Of a stretch of DNA of 64,000 nucleotides, positions 37,440-45,357 are shown in pieces (within the stretch, counting starts at the first letter, position 1; every line of letters begins with the position of its first letter). The position numbers were made by a program, and so were the translations under genes. The stretch spans positions 620,001-684,000 of the forward strand of contig JAULAW010000005.1 of assembly GCA_032654645.1 (NCBI GenBank), written 5' to 3'. Source of the DNA: CAITJF01 sp032654645. GTDB taxonomy: Bacteria; Pseudomonadota; Gammaproteobacteria; Burkholderiales; Gallionellaceae. The notes under the pieces are model-generated. The model ran no database searches. It saw only the letters and a program-made list of their open reading frames with translations, and was not told the origin of the DNA.

Positions 37440-38639
37440 ATGCGTATCAGCTCCAATACAATCTTTGACAGCAATATTGCTGCGCTGAATCAGCAGCAAG
37501 CACGTTTGTCTCAGACCCAGCAACAGATTGCAAGCGGACGCCGGATTCTGGCCGCGTCGGATGATCCAGTGGCGGCAGCTCGTGCATTGGAAATTAACCA
37601 GTCAGATGCGATGAATACCCAATACGCATCAAATCGGGGTGCGGCGCGCCATACATTATCTCTTGCTGAAAGTGCACTGCAGAGCGTGACATCTTTGCTG
37701 CAGGATGTGCGCACTGCGACAGTGAATGCGGGTAATGGCTCGCTTAACAGCAGCGACCGTAAGACCCTTGCAACCGAGTTGAGCGGCAGATTGCAGGAGT
37801 TAACCGGCTTGGCAAATAGCACGGATGGCGCGGGAAATTATCTGTTTGCGGGATTTCAGTCGAAGACACAACCTTTTGTGGATACGCCAGCCGGAGTGGG
37901 CTATTTCGGCGACGATGGGCAGCATAATGTGCAAGTCAGCGCAACGCGGCAAATGGCTTCCAGTGATTCTGGCGCGGACGTGTTCATGCGTGTAAGAAAC
38001 GGTAATGGCACATTCATCACCCAGGCAGCAGCGACCAATACCGGTACCGGCGTAATCAGCTCCGGATCAGTTACGACCCCGGCAGCACTGGTGGCGGGTA
38101 ATTCGTATTCCATTTCCTTCAGTCTTGTGGCTGGCGTGATGAACTATACGGTTACGGGAGCACCTGTTGCGCTGGCAACTCCTGTGACAGGCGCCTATGT
38201 CAGCGGGCAGGCAATCAGCTTTGATGGTATGCAGTTGGATATACAGGGGACGCCCGCCGTCACAGATACATTTACCGTCGCACCCAGCACCAATGAAAGC
38301 GTATTCAAAACCATCTCCGATTTGATGGCCGCGTTGAATGCACCAGTGGTCGGTGCCAGCCTGACAAACAGCCTGAATCGCGGCCTCAACAACCTGGATA
38401 ATGCGCTGAATACCGTCTTGACTATCCGGTCTTCGCTGGGCTTGCGCCTCAATGAAATTGATACGCTACAGACGGCAGGCGACGATTTGAGTTTGCAATT
38501 CAAGCAAACCTTATCGCAATTGCAGGATGTCGATTACAACAAGGCGTTGAGTGATTTAACACAGCAGCAAATGAGCTTGCAGGCCGCGCAAAAATCCTTT
38601 TCGAAGATATCCGAATTGTCCCTGTTTAACTACATCTGA
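37440..38639 (+). CDS. flgL: hook-filament junction protein FlgL (HAP3)
   Basis: The 399-residue protein has the flagellin-like N-terminus MRISSNTIFDSNIAALNQQQARLSQTQQQIASGRRILAASDDPVAAARALEINQS and the C-terminal helical end LSLQFKQTLSQLQDVDYNKALSDLTQQQMSLQAAQKSFSKISELSLFNYI. It joins FlgK to the filament. It is about 80 residues longer than E. coli FlgL owing to a central beta-rich insert (about 175-290), paralleling the FlgK enlargement. Probably co-transcribed with flgK from the sigma-28 promoter. It converges on fliR; no clear terminator is seen in the 143-nt gap. Confidence 0.94.
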   Translation: MRISSNTIFDSNIAALNQQQARLSQTQQQIASGRRILAASDDPVAAARALEINQSDAMNTQYASNRGAARHTLSLAESALQSVTSLLQDVRTATVNAGNGSLNSSDRKTLATELSGRLQELTGLANSTDGAGNYLFAGFQSKTQPFVDTPAGVGYFGDDGQHNVQVSATRQMASSDSGADVFMRVRNGNGTFITQAAATNTGTGVISSGSVTTPAALVAGNSYSISFSLVAGVMNYTVTGAPVALATPVTGAYVSGQAISFDGMQLDIQGTPAVTDTFTVAPSTNESVFKTISDLMAALNAPVVGASLTNSLNRGLNNLDNALNTVLTIRSSLGLRLNEIDTLQTAGDDLSLQFKQTLSQLQDVDYNKALSDLTQQQMSLQAAQKSFSKISELSLFNYI

Positions 38640-38782
38640 TTTTCAGCTTCAACCGTCTTTCTTCGGCTTCTCCTCGCCGGTGATAAATCCGATAGGCCGT
38701 TTCTTCACATAGGTGCGGTGGAGAACGCGGACTCAATTTATCCGCTTACATTCTTCACTCTTTAGAGGCGCACTTTATAAGG

Positions 38783-39562
38783 TCAGCGTGGCAGCCTTAT
38801 TAGATTAAGCGTTGTGCCCAGCCCCTCCTGAGTAAGTCTATCCAGCATTGGGATGAAGTAGGGCATTGTCAGGGCCAGCACGAAAAATCCAATTGCCAGC
38901 GAGATGGGAAAGCCAACTGCAAACAGGTTAAGCTGCGGCGCTGCACGGGTGAGTATCCCCATCGCGATGTTGGTGATCAACAGCGCGGCCAGTATCGGCA
39001 ATGAAATCTGCAAGGCGTAGGCAAAGATGCACCCGCCCCAGTTTGCGATCCCATAAAAACTTTTGGTTGGCATCATGCTGCCGATGGGGAGTGTCTGAAA
39101 ACTTTCCGCCACCGCTGAAATCAGGTAGAGATGGCCGTTTAATGCGAGGAAGGCAAGGATTGCAATCACGCCCATCCATTGGGCGATGATCGGGGTAAAT
39201 GAGGCGTTTACGGGGTCATAAAAACTGGCGAACCCCAGCCCCATTTGCAACCCGGCCAATTCGCCCGACATTTCGACGGCGGTGAAAATCAGGCGCATGG
39301 TAAATCCCATCGCCACGCCGATGATGATCTGCTGAACCATTATCATTAGGCCCTGCGCAGATCCGACCTCAACTTGCGGAATACCCTCAATCGTTGGAGC
39401 GATAATGATGGCGACCAGGACAGATAAGCCGATTTTGACGCGCGCCGGGATATTCCGGTTGCCGAATACCGGTGAACTGGCAACCATGGCCAGAATGCGC
39501 GACAACGGGAAGATAAATGTGGCAAGCCAAGCATCGAGTTGCGCACTGGTGATGCTGATCAT
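38783..39562 (-). CDS. fliR: flagellar export apparatus protein FliR
   Basis: An integral inner-membrane component of the type III export gate (FliPQR complex). The 259-residue version from ATG 39562 starts MISITSAQLDAWLATFIFPLSRILAMV and has about six hydrophobic segments; the RAAPQLNLFAVGFPISLAIGFFVLALTMPYF block is family-typical. No Shine-Dalgarno is seen before 39562, because a dispersed repeat ends four nt upstream. The frame stays open into the repeat to ATG 39646 (28 extra residues), so an N-terminally extended form is possible but less likely. Last gene of the fliL-R run. Confidence 0.93.
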   Translation of the reverse strand: MISITSAQLDAWLATFIFPLSRILAMVASSPVFGNRNIPARVKIGLSVLVAIIIAPTIEGIPQVEVGSAQGLMIMVQQIIIGVAMGFTMRLIFTAVEMSGELAGLQMGLGFASFYDPVNASFTPIIAQWMGVIAILAFLALNGHLYLISAVAESFQTLPIGSMMPTKSFYGIANWGGCIFAYALQISLPILAALLITNIAMGILTRAAPQLNLFAVGFPISLAIGFFVLALTMPYFIPMLDRLTQEGLGTTLNLIRLPR

Positions 39563-39566
39563 GGCG

Positions 39567-39650
39567 GTTAACGTGAAACTCGCGTAGCGATACGTTTGCC
39601 CCCTCTCATGCTTGCGGGAGAGGGCTGGGGTGAGGGAAACGGGCATGGCA
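39567..39650. repeat. GTTAAC-ended dispersed repeat, copy 2 (fliQ-fliR spacer)
   Basis: Begins GTTAACGTGAAACTCGCGTA, holds a CCCTCTC...GGGAGAGGG palindrome and ends GGGAAACGGGCATGG. Nearly collinear with the copy at 41780-41868. It directly abuts the fliR start codon. Confidence 0.75.
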
Positions 39651-39686
39651 AGCTCATTGTCATTTGTAGCACTGTTATCATGCCCG

Positions 39687-39956
39687 TTACCCGATCATCC
39701 AGGGGATATTGCCGAACAGGCGCTGAATGTAATCGACCATCATGTTTACCATCCACGGGCCGGTCAAAATCAGCACCAGAAATATCCCCAGCAGTTTTGG
39801 AATGAAAGACAATGTCATTTCGTTGATCTGCGTGGCGGCCTGAAAGACGCTCACCACCAAACCAATGACCAGCGCGCTGAGCAGCAGCGGCGCTGAAATC
39901 ATCAACGTCATTTCGACGGCCTGCTGGCCGATTGTGATGACTGCTTCGGGAGTCAT
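39687..39956 (-). CDS. fliQ: flagellar export apparatus protein FliQ
   Basis: An 89-residue inner-membrane protein with two hydrophobic hairpins (ISAPLLLSALVIGLVVSVFQAATQINEMTLSFIPKLLGIFLVLILTGPWM). Length and sequence are standard for FliQ, a subunit of the FliPQR gate through which axial proteins are exported. The conserved TPEAVITIGQQAVE N-terminus and the QRLFGNIPWMIG ending are present. Separated from fliP by a 98-nt repeat-filled spacer. Confidence 0.95.
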   Translation of the reverse strand: MTPEAVITIGQQAVEMTLMISAPLLLSALVIGLVVSVFQAATQINEMTLSFIPKLLGIFLVLILTGPWMVNMMVDYIQRLFGNIPWMIG

Positions 39957-39959
39957 AGA

Positions 39960-40052
39960 TTAGCCGTTAGTTACAAGTCTGTAGTCATCAGTTGGTCGCT
40001 TTGCGGGGTTTTTGGGTTTAACCAAAAACGAACGCCTAACGGCTAGCGACTG
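39960..40052. repeat. TAGCCGTTAG / CTAACGGCTA inverted repeat between fliP and fliQ
   Basis: Left TAGCCGTTAG pairs with right CTAACGGCTA; the middle CGCTTTGCGGGGTTTTTGGGTTTAAC is the inverse of the centre of the flgF-flgG spacer repeat. Same dispersed family as 31550-31640. Confidence 0.65.
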
Positions 40053-40054
40053 TT

Positions 40055-40804
40055 TCAAGTATAAAAACTTTGTGCCAGAGAGCCGATCAATAAATTCCAC
40101 CCATCGGCCAGCACGAACAACATGATTTTGAAGGGCAACGAAATGATCGCCGGCGACACCATCATCATGCCCATGGACATCAGCACGCTGGCTACCACCA
40201 TATCTATGATGAGAAATGGAATGAACACCACGAAACCGATTTGAAAGGCTGTTTTCAATTCGCTGGTCACATAAGCTGGGACGAGGATGCGCAACGGCAC
40301 TTGGTCGGCGCTTTGCAGTTGCTCGCTGTTGGATATTTTGACAAACAAGGCAAGGTCGGTTTCGCGGGTCTGGCGCAACATGAATGTTTTAAGCGGTATG
40401 CTGCCTTTTTCTACGGCATGCTGGAAATCGAGTTTATTCTCGCTGAAGGGCAAATAGGCATCGGTGTAGATTTTGTCGAGCACCGGCGACATGACGAAGA
40501 ACGTGAGAAAAAGCGCCAGGCCAATCAGCACCTGATTGGGCGGCGAAGAAGGTGTGCCGATGGCGGATCGCAGCAGGCTCAACACGATGATGATGCGCGT
40601 GAACCCGGTCATCATCAGCAAAATCGCCGGCAGGAAGCTCAGCGATGTCAGCAGCAATAGCGTCTGCATGCTGAAGCTATAGGTTTGGCCACCGCCAGGC
40701 GAGGGCGTACTGGTTAATGCGGGCAGCCCCATTTCAGCCCATGCACTCTGGCTTGCACTAAGCAGCACGATGAGCGGTAATATGAGAGCAAGGCTACGGC
40801 GCAT
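40055..40804 (-). CDS. fliP: flagellar export apparatus protein FliP
   Basis: A 249-residue precursor with a cleaved signal peptide (MRRSLALILPLIVLLSASQSAWA), which is characteristic of FliP. Conserved blocks follow: LLLLTSLSFLPAILLMMTGFTRIIIVLSLLRSAIGTPSSPPNQVLIGLALFLTFFVMSPV, and the C-terminal AFQIGFVVFIPFLIIDMVVASVLMSMGMMMVSPAIISLPFKIMLFVLADGWNLL. It forms the core pore of the flagellar secretion gate. The ATG at 40804 lies inside the end of fliO (11-nt overlap); an upstream in-frame ATG (40870) would spoil the signal peptide. Confidence 0.95.
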   Translation of the reverse strand: MRRSLALILPLIVLLSASQSAWAEMGLPALTSTPSPGGGQTYSFSMQTLLLLTSLSFLPAILLMMTGFTRIIIVLSLLRSAIGTPSSPPNQVLIGLALFLTFFVMSPVLDKIYTDAYLPFSENKLDFQHAVEKGSIPLKTFMLRQTRETDLALFVKISNSEQLQSADQVPLRILVPAYVTSELKTAFQIGFVVFIPFLIIDMVVASVLMSMGMMMVSPAIISLPFKIMLFVLADGWNLLIGSLAQSFYT

Positions 40805-41345
40805 GGTGGCTCCGGACACTCGCTTTTGCGAGCTTAATATTCGCTTCGCCCATATTAGCCTCCGCCTCAAGCTGCTGCTTGTGCTTTCCAGGTGATAAAG
40901 AATTAAGAGCGGAAGACAGGACGGCAGAAAAATTCCTGGGTTTGTCAGCGGATTGAGAGGCCGGCACAGTCCCTTGCTCGATGCCGTCAGGTTTTTGTAG
41001 AGTATGTAGTGTGCGAATTTGCCCCGGCCCTACGCCGACCACAAGCCAGGTGTCATTCACTTCAACCAGCACAATACGCTCGCGCTGTCCAATTGCCGTG
41101 CCGCCCAATATTTTGAGCAGGTTGCCCGAACCCTGCTGCGCTACATTCATGCGTTTGAGCAGCCAGGCAACCAGCACGATGGCGGCTAACACCAGGAGCA
41201 GGCTGAGGATGATTTGTACGATGTTGCCAGAACTGACAGATGAAGGTGGCGGAGTGTAGGCAGGCCGCGTTCCCTCAACGGCAGCAGCCAGTATGGGAAC
41301 CGCCAGCAGGATGGCGGCATAGAAGCAATAATATTTTGGGCGCAT
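40794..41345 (-). CDS. fliO: flagellar biosynthesis protein FliO
   Basis: FliO is a membrane chaperone for assembly of the FliP ring. The 183-residue protein has a signal-like N-terminus (YYCFYAAILLAVPILAAAVEG), one transmembrane segment near residues 44-63 (IVQIILSLLLVLAAIVLVAWLLKRM), and the cytoplasmic LKILGGTAIGQRERIVLVEVNDTWLVVGVGPGQIRTLHTL motif typical of FliO/FliZ. The C-terminal tail is poorly conserved and helical. It starts one nt after the fliN stop and overlaps fliP by 11 nt. Confidence 0.9.
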   Translation of the reverse strand: MRPKYYCFYAAILLAVPILAAAVEGTRPAYTPPPSSVSSGNIVQIILSLLLVLAAIVLVAWLLKRMNVAQQGSGNLLKILGGTAIGQRERIVLVEVNDTWLVVGVGPGQIRTLHTLQKPDGIEQGTVPASQSADKPRNFSAVLSSALNSLSPGKHKQQLEAEANMGEANIKLAKASVRSHHAP

Positions 41346-41346
41346 G

Positions 41347-41766
41347 TTATCGGTTCAAGCGGCGCAATCGTTCGGACGGAGTGATAATATCCGTCAGGCG
41401 GATGCCGAGTTTGTCATTCACCACCACAACCTCACCTTGTGCGATCAGAAAACCGTTGATCATTACGTCCAACGGTTCACCGGCCATGCCGGCCAGTTCA
41501 ACAACCGAGCCTTGTGCGAGTTGCAGCAAATTCTTGATTGGCATTTTAGTGCGCCCCAGTTCAACGGTCAGTTGCACCGGGATGTCCAGAATCATGTCGA
41601 GGTCGTTTTGGACGGTGGCAGCCCCAGCCGCCCCGAATTGCTCGAACATAAGCGGTTTGGCGGCAGCCGCCAGTGTGCTGGCGGGAGTGGCTTGCTCTGC
41701 CATGGCCGCGCCCCAGTCGTCGGCGGTGATTGAAGCTTCTGCGGCAGTGTTGGTTTCGTCAGGCAT
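41347..41766 (-). CDS. fliN: flagellar motor switch protein FliN
   Basis: The 139-residue C-ring protein has an Ala-rich N-terminal tail (about 1-50) and a SpoA domain: NDLDMILDIPVQLTVELGRTKMPIKNLLQLAQGSVVELAGMAGEPLDVMINGFLIAQGEVVVVNDKLGIRLTDIITPSERL. FliN forms the bottom of the C-ring and docks the export ATPase complex through FliH. GGAGAAGG precedes ATG 41766. A 121-nt repeat-filled spacer separates it from fliM, where these genes are normally nearly contiguous. Confidence 0.96.
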   Translation of the reverse strand: MPDETNTAAEASITADDWGAAMAEQATPASTLAAAAKPLMFEQFGAAGAATVQNDLDMILDIPVQLTVELGRTKMPIKNLLQLAQGSVVELAGMAGEPLDVMINGFLIAQGEVVVVNDKLGIRLTDIITPSERLRRLNR

Positions 41767-41779
41767 GGCCTTCTCCTTC

Positions 41780-41868
41780 GTTAACGTGAAACTCGCGTAG
41801 CGATTCGTTCGCCCTCTCTCCCGCTTGCGGGGGAGGGATGGGGTGGGGGAAAACGGGCAGTGCGAGTT
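41780..41868. repeat. GTTAAC-ended dispersed repeat, copy 3 (fliM-fliN spacer)
   Basis: GTTAACGTGAAACTCGCGTA at the left; CCCTCTCTCCCGC...GCGGGGGAGGG palindrome; GGGGGAAAACGGGCAG at the right. Collinear with copy 2 (39567-39650), differing at about a dozen sites. Confidence 0.75.
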
Positions 41869-41887
41869 TCATAATAATCAGGGGTGG

Positions 41888-42871
41888 CTACTCGCCATGC
41901 CCGTTAGTCGAGAGCATTTTTTCAACCCTCAACGCATATTGATTGTTGAATACCCCGTAACTGCATTCCATCACCGGCACACCATCAACCGAGGCGGTGA
42001 TGTTTTCATCTATTTCCAGCGGGACGACATCACCGCAACGCATTTTGAGTACCTGCTCAAGCGTCAAGTCGGCTTGGCCGAGCGAGGCGACCAGTTCGAT
42101 TTCGGCGCATTGCACCTGTTTGGACAGAAGCTGCATCCAGCGATGATCTACGGCCATATGTTCGCCCTGCATAGTGCTGTAGAGTAAATCCTTGATCGGT
42201 TCGAGCGTGGAGTAGGGCATGCAAATGTGGAATGCACCGCCATTGCCTCCCAGTTCTATGTCGAAGGTGGTAACGATGACTACTTCGTTTGGGGTGGCGA
42301 TGTTGGCGAACTGCGGGTTCATCTCCGAACGCACGAACTCGAATTCCAGCGGATAGGCCGACTGCCACGACTTGCCATAAGCCTCAAATACTACTGCAAG
42401 CAGTTTCTGGATGATGCGCTGCTCGGTCTGAGTAAATTCACGGCCTTCTACCCGGGTATGAAAACGCCCATCGCCCCCGAACATATTATCTACCACCAGA
42501 AACACCAGATTCGGATCAAAGATGAACAAGCCGTTGCCACGCAGCGGTTTGGCCTGGATCAGGTTGAGGTTGGTTGGCACATGCAGATTGCGGATGAATT
42601 CACCAAATTTCAATACGCGCACCGGGCCGACAGCAATTTCTGGTGTGCGGCGGATGAAATTGAATAACCCGATGCGGAACAATCGCGCAAAACGCTCATT
42701 GATAATTTCCATGGTGGGCATACGCCCACGCACAATGCGCTCTGATGAAGCAAGGTTATAAGGGCGAATCTCTCCAGGAGCTGCTTCCCGGCGATCTTTG
42801 TCATCATCCGTTTCGCCGGTCACCCCGCTGAGCAGGGAATCAACTTCGTCTTGTGAGAGGAATTCGCTCAT
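41888..42871 (-). CDS. fliM: flagellar motor switch protein FliM
   Basis: FliM is the C-ring protein that receives CheY-P. The 327 residues begin with the CheY-binding peptide (MSEFLSQDEVDSLLSGV), then the CheC-like middle domain (SSERIVRGRMPTMEIINERFARLFRIGLFNFIRR ... FDPNLVFLVVDNMFGGDGRFHTRVEGREFTQTEQRII) and a C-terminal SpoA domain (QVQCAEIELVASLGQADLTLEQVLKMRCGDVVPLEID). All parts are intact. GAGGAA precedes ATG 42871. It implies that chemotaxis control exists in this cell although no che gene lies here. Confidence 0.97.
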   Translation of the reverse strand: MSEFLSQDEVDSLLSGVTGETDDDKDRREAAPGEIRPYNLASSERIVRGRMPTMEIINERFARLFRIGLFNFIRRTPEIAVGPVRVLKFGEFIRNLHVPTNLNLIQAKPLRGNGLFIFDPNLVFLVVDNMFGGDGRFHTRVEGREFTQTEQRIIQKLLAVVFEAYGKSWQSAYPLEFEFVRSEMNPQFANIATPNEVVIVTTFDIELGGNGGAFHICMPYSTLEPIKDLLYSTMQGEHMAVDHRWMQLLSKQVQCAEIELVASLGQADLTLEQVLKMRCGDVVPLEIDENITASVDGVPVMECSYGVFNNQYALRVEKMLSTNGHGE

Positions 42872-42910
42872 TTTTGCCGTTCCTCAATACTCGCCTTAGT
42901 CCCGTGTTCT

Positions 42911-43522
42911 CTATTGAATGATAAAAGAGGTGAACAACACCTCGGCTATTTCGGGCTTGATGACATGGGTTTCAATTGGCGCCGATTGAGCCGCGTGTTC
43001 GCCTTCGCCGTGTACGGCACTGGCGCCCTGTATGGCACTGGGTTCTGCTGAGCCAATGGCCGGAGCGGTCTTGCGTATGCCCAATACATATTCGACCTGC
43101 CCCCTGATTTGTTTCGCCAGTTGATCCTTGCCCTCGAAAGATGCAAGCTCAGAAGGGCGTTTGCTTTGCAGAAGCATATTCACGCGGTGCAAAATTTCCG
43201 GTTTATGCGTTTTGATTTTTTCTTCCAGCTCGGGCTTGGTTACCTTGAGTGAAATCGCAACCTGCAAGTAGCGATCACCTTCTTCATGGATCAGGTTGGC
43301 GGTAAATGTGCCCAGCTCAACGAATTTCGGCGGTGCATCCGGATGTGTTTCTTCAGCATGCTCACCCGGTTTTGCCGGGTGAGCTGGCTTCAGCAAAAAG
43401 AATGCCGCCGCCCCGCCTATCAGCAGTACCGCCACAGCAACGATAATAATGAGCATTTTTTTGCTTTTTTTAGGTGGCGGCGCATCTGTTGCAGGTGCTG
43501 CTGGTTTTGCGGCTTTTGACAT
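42911..43522 (-). CDS. fliL: flagellar basal-body-associated protein FliL
   Basis: FliL is an inner-membrane protein that stabilises stators at the motor. The 203-residue form has a short Ala/Pro/Lys-rich cytoplasmic N-terminus, a single membrane helix (about 24-45, MLIIIVAVAVLLIGGAAAFFLL), and a periplasmic stomatin-like domain (FVELGTFTANLIHEEGDRYLQVAISLKVTKPELEEKIKTHKPEILHRVNMLLQSKRPSEL). A longer-than-usual Ala/Gly/Glu insert lies before the final VIKPEIAEVLFTSFIIQ. AAGGAA precedes the ATG. First gene of fliLMNOPQR; a sigma-28-like site lies upstream inside fliK. Confidence 0.93.
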   Translation of the reverse strand: MSKAAKPAAPATDAPPPKKSKKMLIIIVAVAVLLIGGAAAFFLLKPAHPAKPGEHAEETHPDAPPKFVELGTFTANLIHEEGDRYLQVAISLKVTKPELEEKIKTHKPEILHRVNMLLQSKRPSELASFEGKDQLAKQIRGQVEYVLGIRKTAPAIGSAEPSAIQGASAVHGEGEHAAQSAPIETHVIKPEIAEVLFTSFIIQ

Positions 43523-43724
43523 GATTGGTTCCTTATTGATGGTTGAATTATGAGAGCAAACTAATATGAATGATAATTTGATTAACGCCGAAATTACCCA
43601 TTAGCTTGAGCTTTTGCTTTCAGAAAATTGAGGGCGGAAGGAAGGCTGCAGCATGCTGCTTCGCGGCACGTTAACTCAATGGCAAGGCACCGCCGCTACA
43701 ACACCTCCGCCCCCAGTATCCGGA

Positions 43725-44867
43725 TCAGGCGAAAATATCCACCATCCCGATGCGGCGTCGTGTCGATGCAATCTGCGGATCAGCAGGTGATAACGCGGTT
43801 GATTTGGATAGATCGCCAGAACCATTACGCTGCGCCGCCATTCCAGGATTTTGACTCATAAACCCTTCTGTACCACGGTCGCGAGGTGGCTGGTCGCTGA
43901 CCGTAGTATTGCCCAACATAATTCCATTATCGGCCAAAATTTCGCGAAGTTTAGGCAAGGCGCTTTCTATCGCATCACGAACCGCGCTGTGAGGTGACGT
44001 GAACAGTGCGGTGGCTTGATTGTCGGAGATATTCAGCACCACGTCTAACGGGCCTAAATCTGGTGGATTCAGGTGTAGCGTGGCAGCATGGTTTTGCTGC
44101 GTGCTTATCCAGCTTATTTTTTGCGAGAACTCTTCCTGCCAACCGCTATTTCCCAGCAAAGTGGCAATAGATTGCGGTGTGTCAGCGAGTTTGTTGTTGG
44201 CCAACAAATTGGGTAGGGCGGTTGAGGCTGCAACCGATACGCTCGATGGATTCACTTCGGATTTGGTTGTTTCCAAAATAGAAGCGCTGAGTACGGCCTG
44301 GTTGCCGGTAGTTGAGATGGTTGCCACTGACCGGTCGTCTGAAGCGGCTGTCATGCCAACTTTTGCCCGTGCCCGTGCCGCATCAATATTCGCAGCTAGA
44401 TGATTGTGCGCCCCATTGCCGTGTGTTGTGGCGTTGTTCGTTAAATCCTTGGTTGCCGGCGTCTTGATTTCCTGAGGAATTTGTAGCATGGCTACCAGCG
44501 CACCGGACGGGTCGTTGGAGAGATTGGCGATTTCCAACACTTTATCTGGATCGCATTTACTGGTCGAGCTTGCGGGTTCTGACAATGTTTTAGCGTCAAG
44601 TACGTTTGCAGATGATGGCGCAATTAATGCGGGAGAGATGGCGTCGTTGATTTGACGTGCCAACAACGCTTCAAATGATTCTACGGGTTGGGTATCCGTC
44701 GTGTCATTTGGTTGCGCCGCATTTGCAGCGCTGGCAGGGGCAGCGTAATGGCCGTCGCGGGTTCCCAATCGGCCTGCAGGCGATCCTGGCACAGGCAACT
44801 GAGCACTCCCCGGTATGCCCATTGCGGATGATTGCGGAATGTTGCTGGTTACGAGTTGGCTATTCAT
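43725..44867 (-). CDS. fliK: flagellar hook-length control protein FliK
   Basis: FliK measures hook length and switches export specificity. The 380-residue protein is mostly disordered, Ala/Ser/Thr-rich (about 1-230), followed by the C-terminal Flg_hook domain (about 235-335: WQEEFSQKISWISTQQNHAATLHLNPPDLGPLDVVLNISDNQATALFTSPHSAVRDAIESALPKLREILADNG). The motif LHLNPPDLGPLDV is the family signature. It starts 17 nt after fliJ. A second FliK-like gene lies at 53529-54563. A consensus sigma-28 promoter overlaps codons for PKLREILADNG. Confidence 0.92.
   Translation of the reverse strand: MNSQLVTSNIPQSSAMGIPGSAQLPVPGSPAGRLGTRDGHYAAPASAANAAQPNDTTDTQPVESFEALLARQINDAISPALIAPSSANVLDAKTLSEPASSTSKCDPDKVLEIANLSNDPSGALVAMLQIPQEIKTPATKDLTNNATTHGNGAHNHLAANIDAARARAKVGMTAASDDRSVATISTTGNQAVLSASILETTKSEVNPSSVSVAASTALPNLLANNKLADTPQSIATLLGNSGWQEEFSQKISWISTQQNHAATLHLNPPDLGPLDVVLNISDNQATALFTSPHSAVRDAIESALPKLREILADNGIMLGNTTVSDQPPRDRGTEGFMSQNPGMAAQRNGSGDLSKSTALSPADPQIASTRRRIGMVDIFA
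43927..43953 (-). promoter_or_regulatory. sigma-28 consensus inside fliK, directed toward fliL
   Basis: On the minus strand TAAA (43953-43950), 15 nt, GCCGATAA (43934-43927): an exact FliA consensus with correct spacing. Transcripts would start about 400 nt before the fliL ATG. Because the site is also coding (PKLREILAD, a conserved segment), chance from codon usage cannot be excluded. Confidence 0.5.
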
Positions 44868-44884
44868 GATGCACCTCGATTCAA

Positions 44885-45346
44885 TTATTTTTTGTCTTCC
44901 GCCTTTTGCATTTTGAAAGCGGCAAATCTGCCGGTATGCTCATCCAGTATTTTTTGTTCGGATTTCTCTGCGACCTTTTTTTGCGTTTCGATATGGCGCT
45001 GTTGCAGCATGTCGAACGATTTCAGTTTGCGCTGTGTCGTGTCAAACTCACCACGCCCAACCTGAGTCGAAACTTTGCTTCTCTCAACCGCTTTGATTTG
45101 CTGTGAGATTGCTTCATCGAGCTGGTTGATAAATTGTTGAAAATTGCGCAAGTCGCCCTGGTCAATTCCATGTTGAGTGGATTCTTGCAGGCGTGTCTGG
45201 TAGTCCTTACGGTATTCCAGCAGGATGTCGAGTTTCTGCTGCGCGCTCTGTTCCAGTTTATTCAACTGGCCAAGCTTGCGTGTAGCCGAATCTTTCTGGT
45301 GTTGTACCAGATTCATCAGGGGTTGCAGAGAGAATGGCTTGATCAT
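44885..45346 (-). CDS. fliJ: flagellar export protein FliJ
   Basis: A 153-residue, almost entirely coiled-coil protein (MIKPFSLQPLMNLVQHQKDSATRKLGQLNKLEQSAQQKLDILLEYRKDYQTRL onward). FliJ sits in the central hole of the FliI hexamer like the gamma subunit of F1-ATPase and couples ATP hydrolysis to export. The length is standard (E. coli 147). AAGGGG precedes the ATG, 11 nt after fliI. The basic C-terminus (AFKMQKAEDKK) is normal for the family. Confidence 0.93.
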   Translation of the reverse strand: MIKPFSLQPLMNLVQHQKDSATRKLGQLNKLEQSAQQKLDILLEYRKDYQTRLQESTQHGIDQGDLRNFQQFINQLDEAISQQIKAVERSKVSTQVGRGEFDTTQRKLKSFDMLQQRHIETQKKVAEKSEQKILDEHTGRFAAFKMQKAEDKK

Positions 45347-45357
45347 GATACCCCTTG

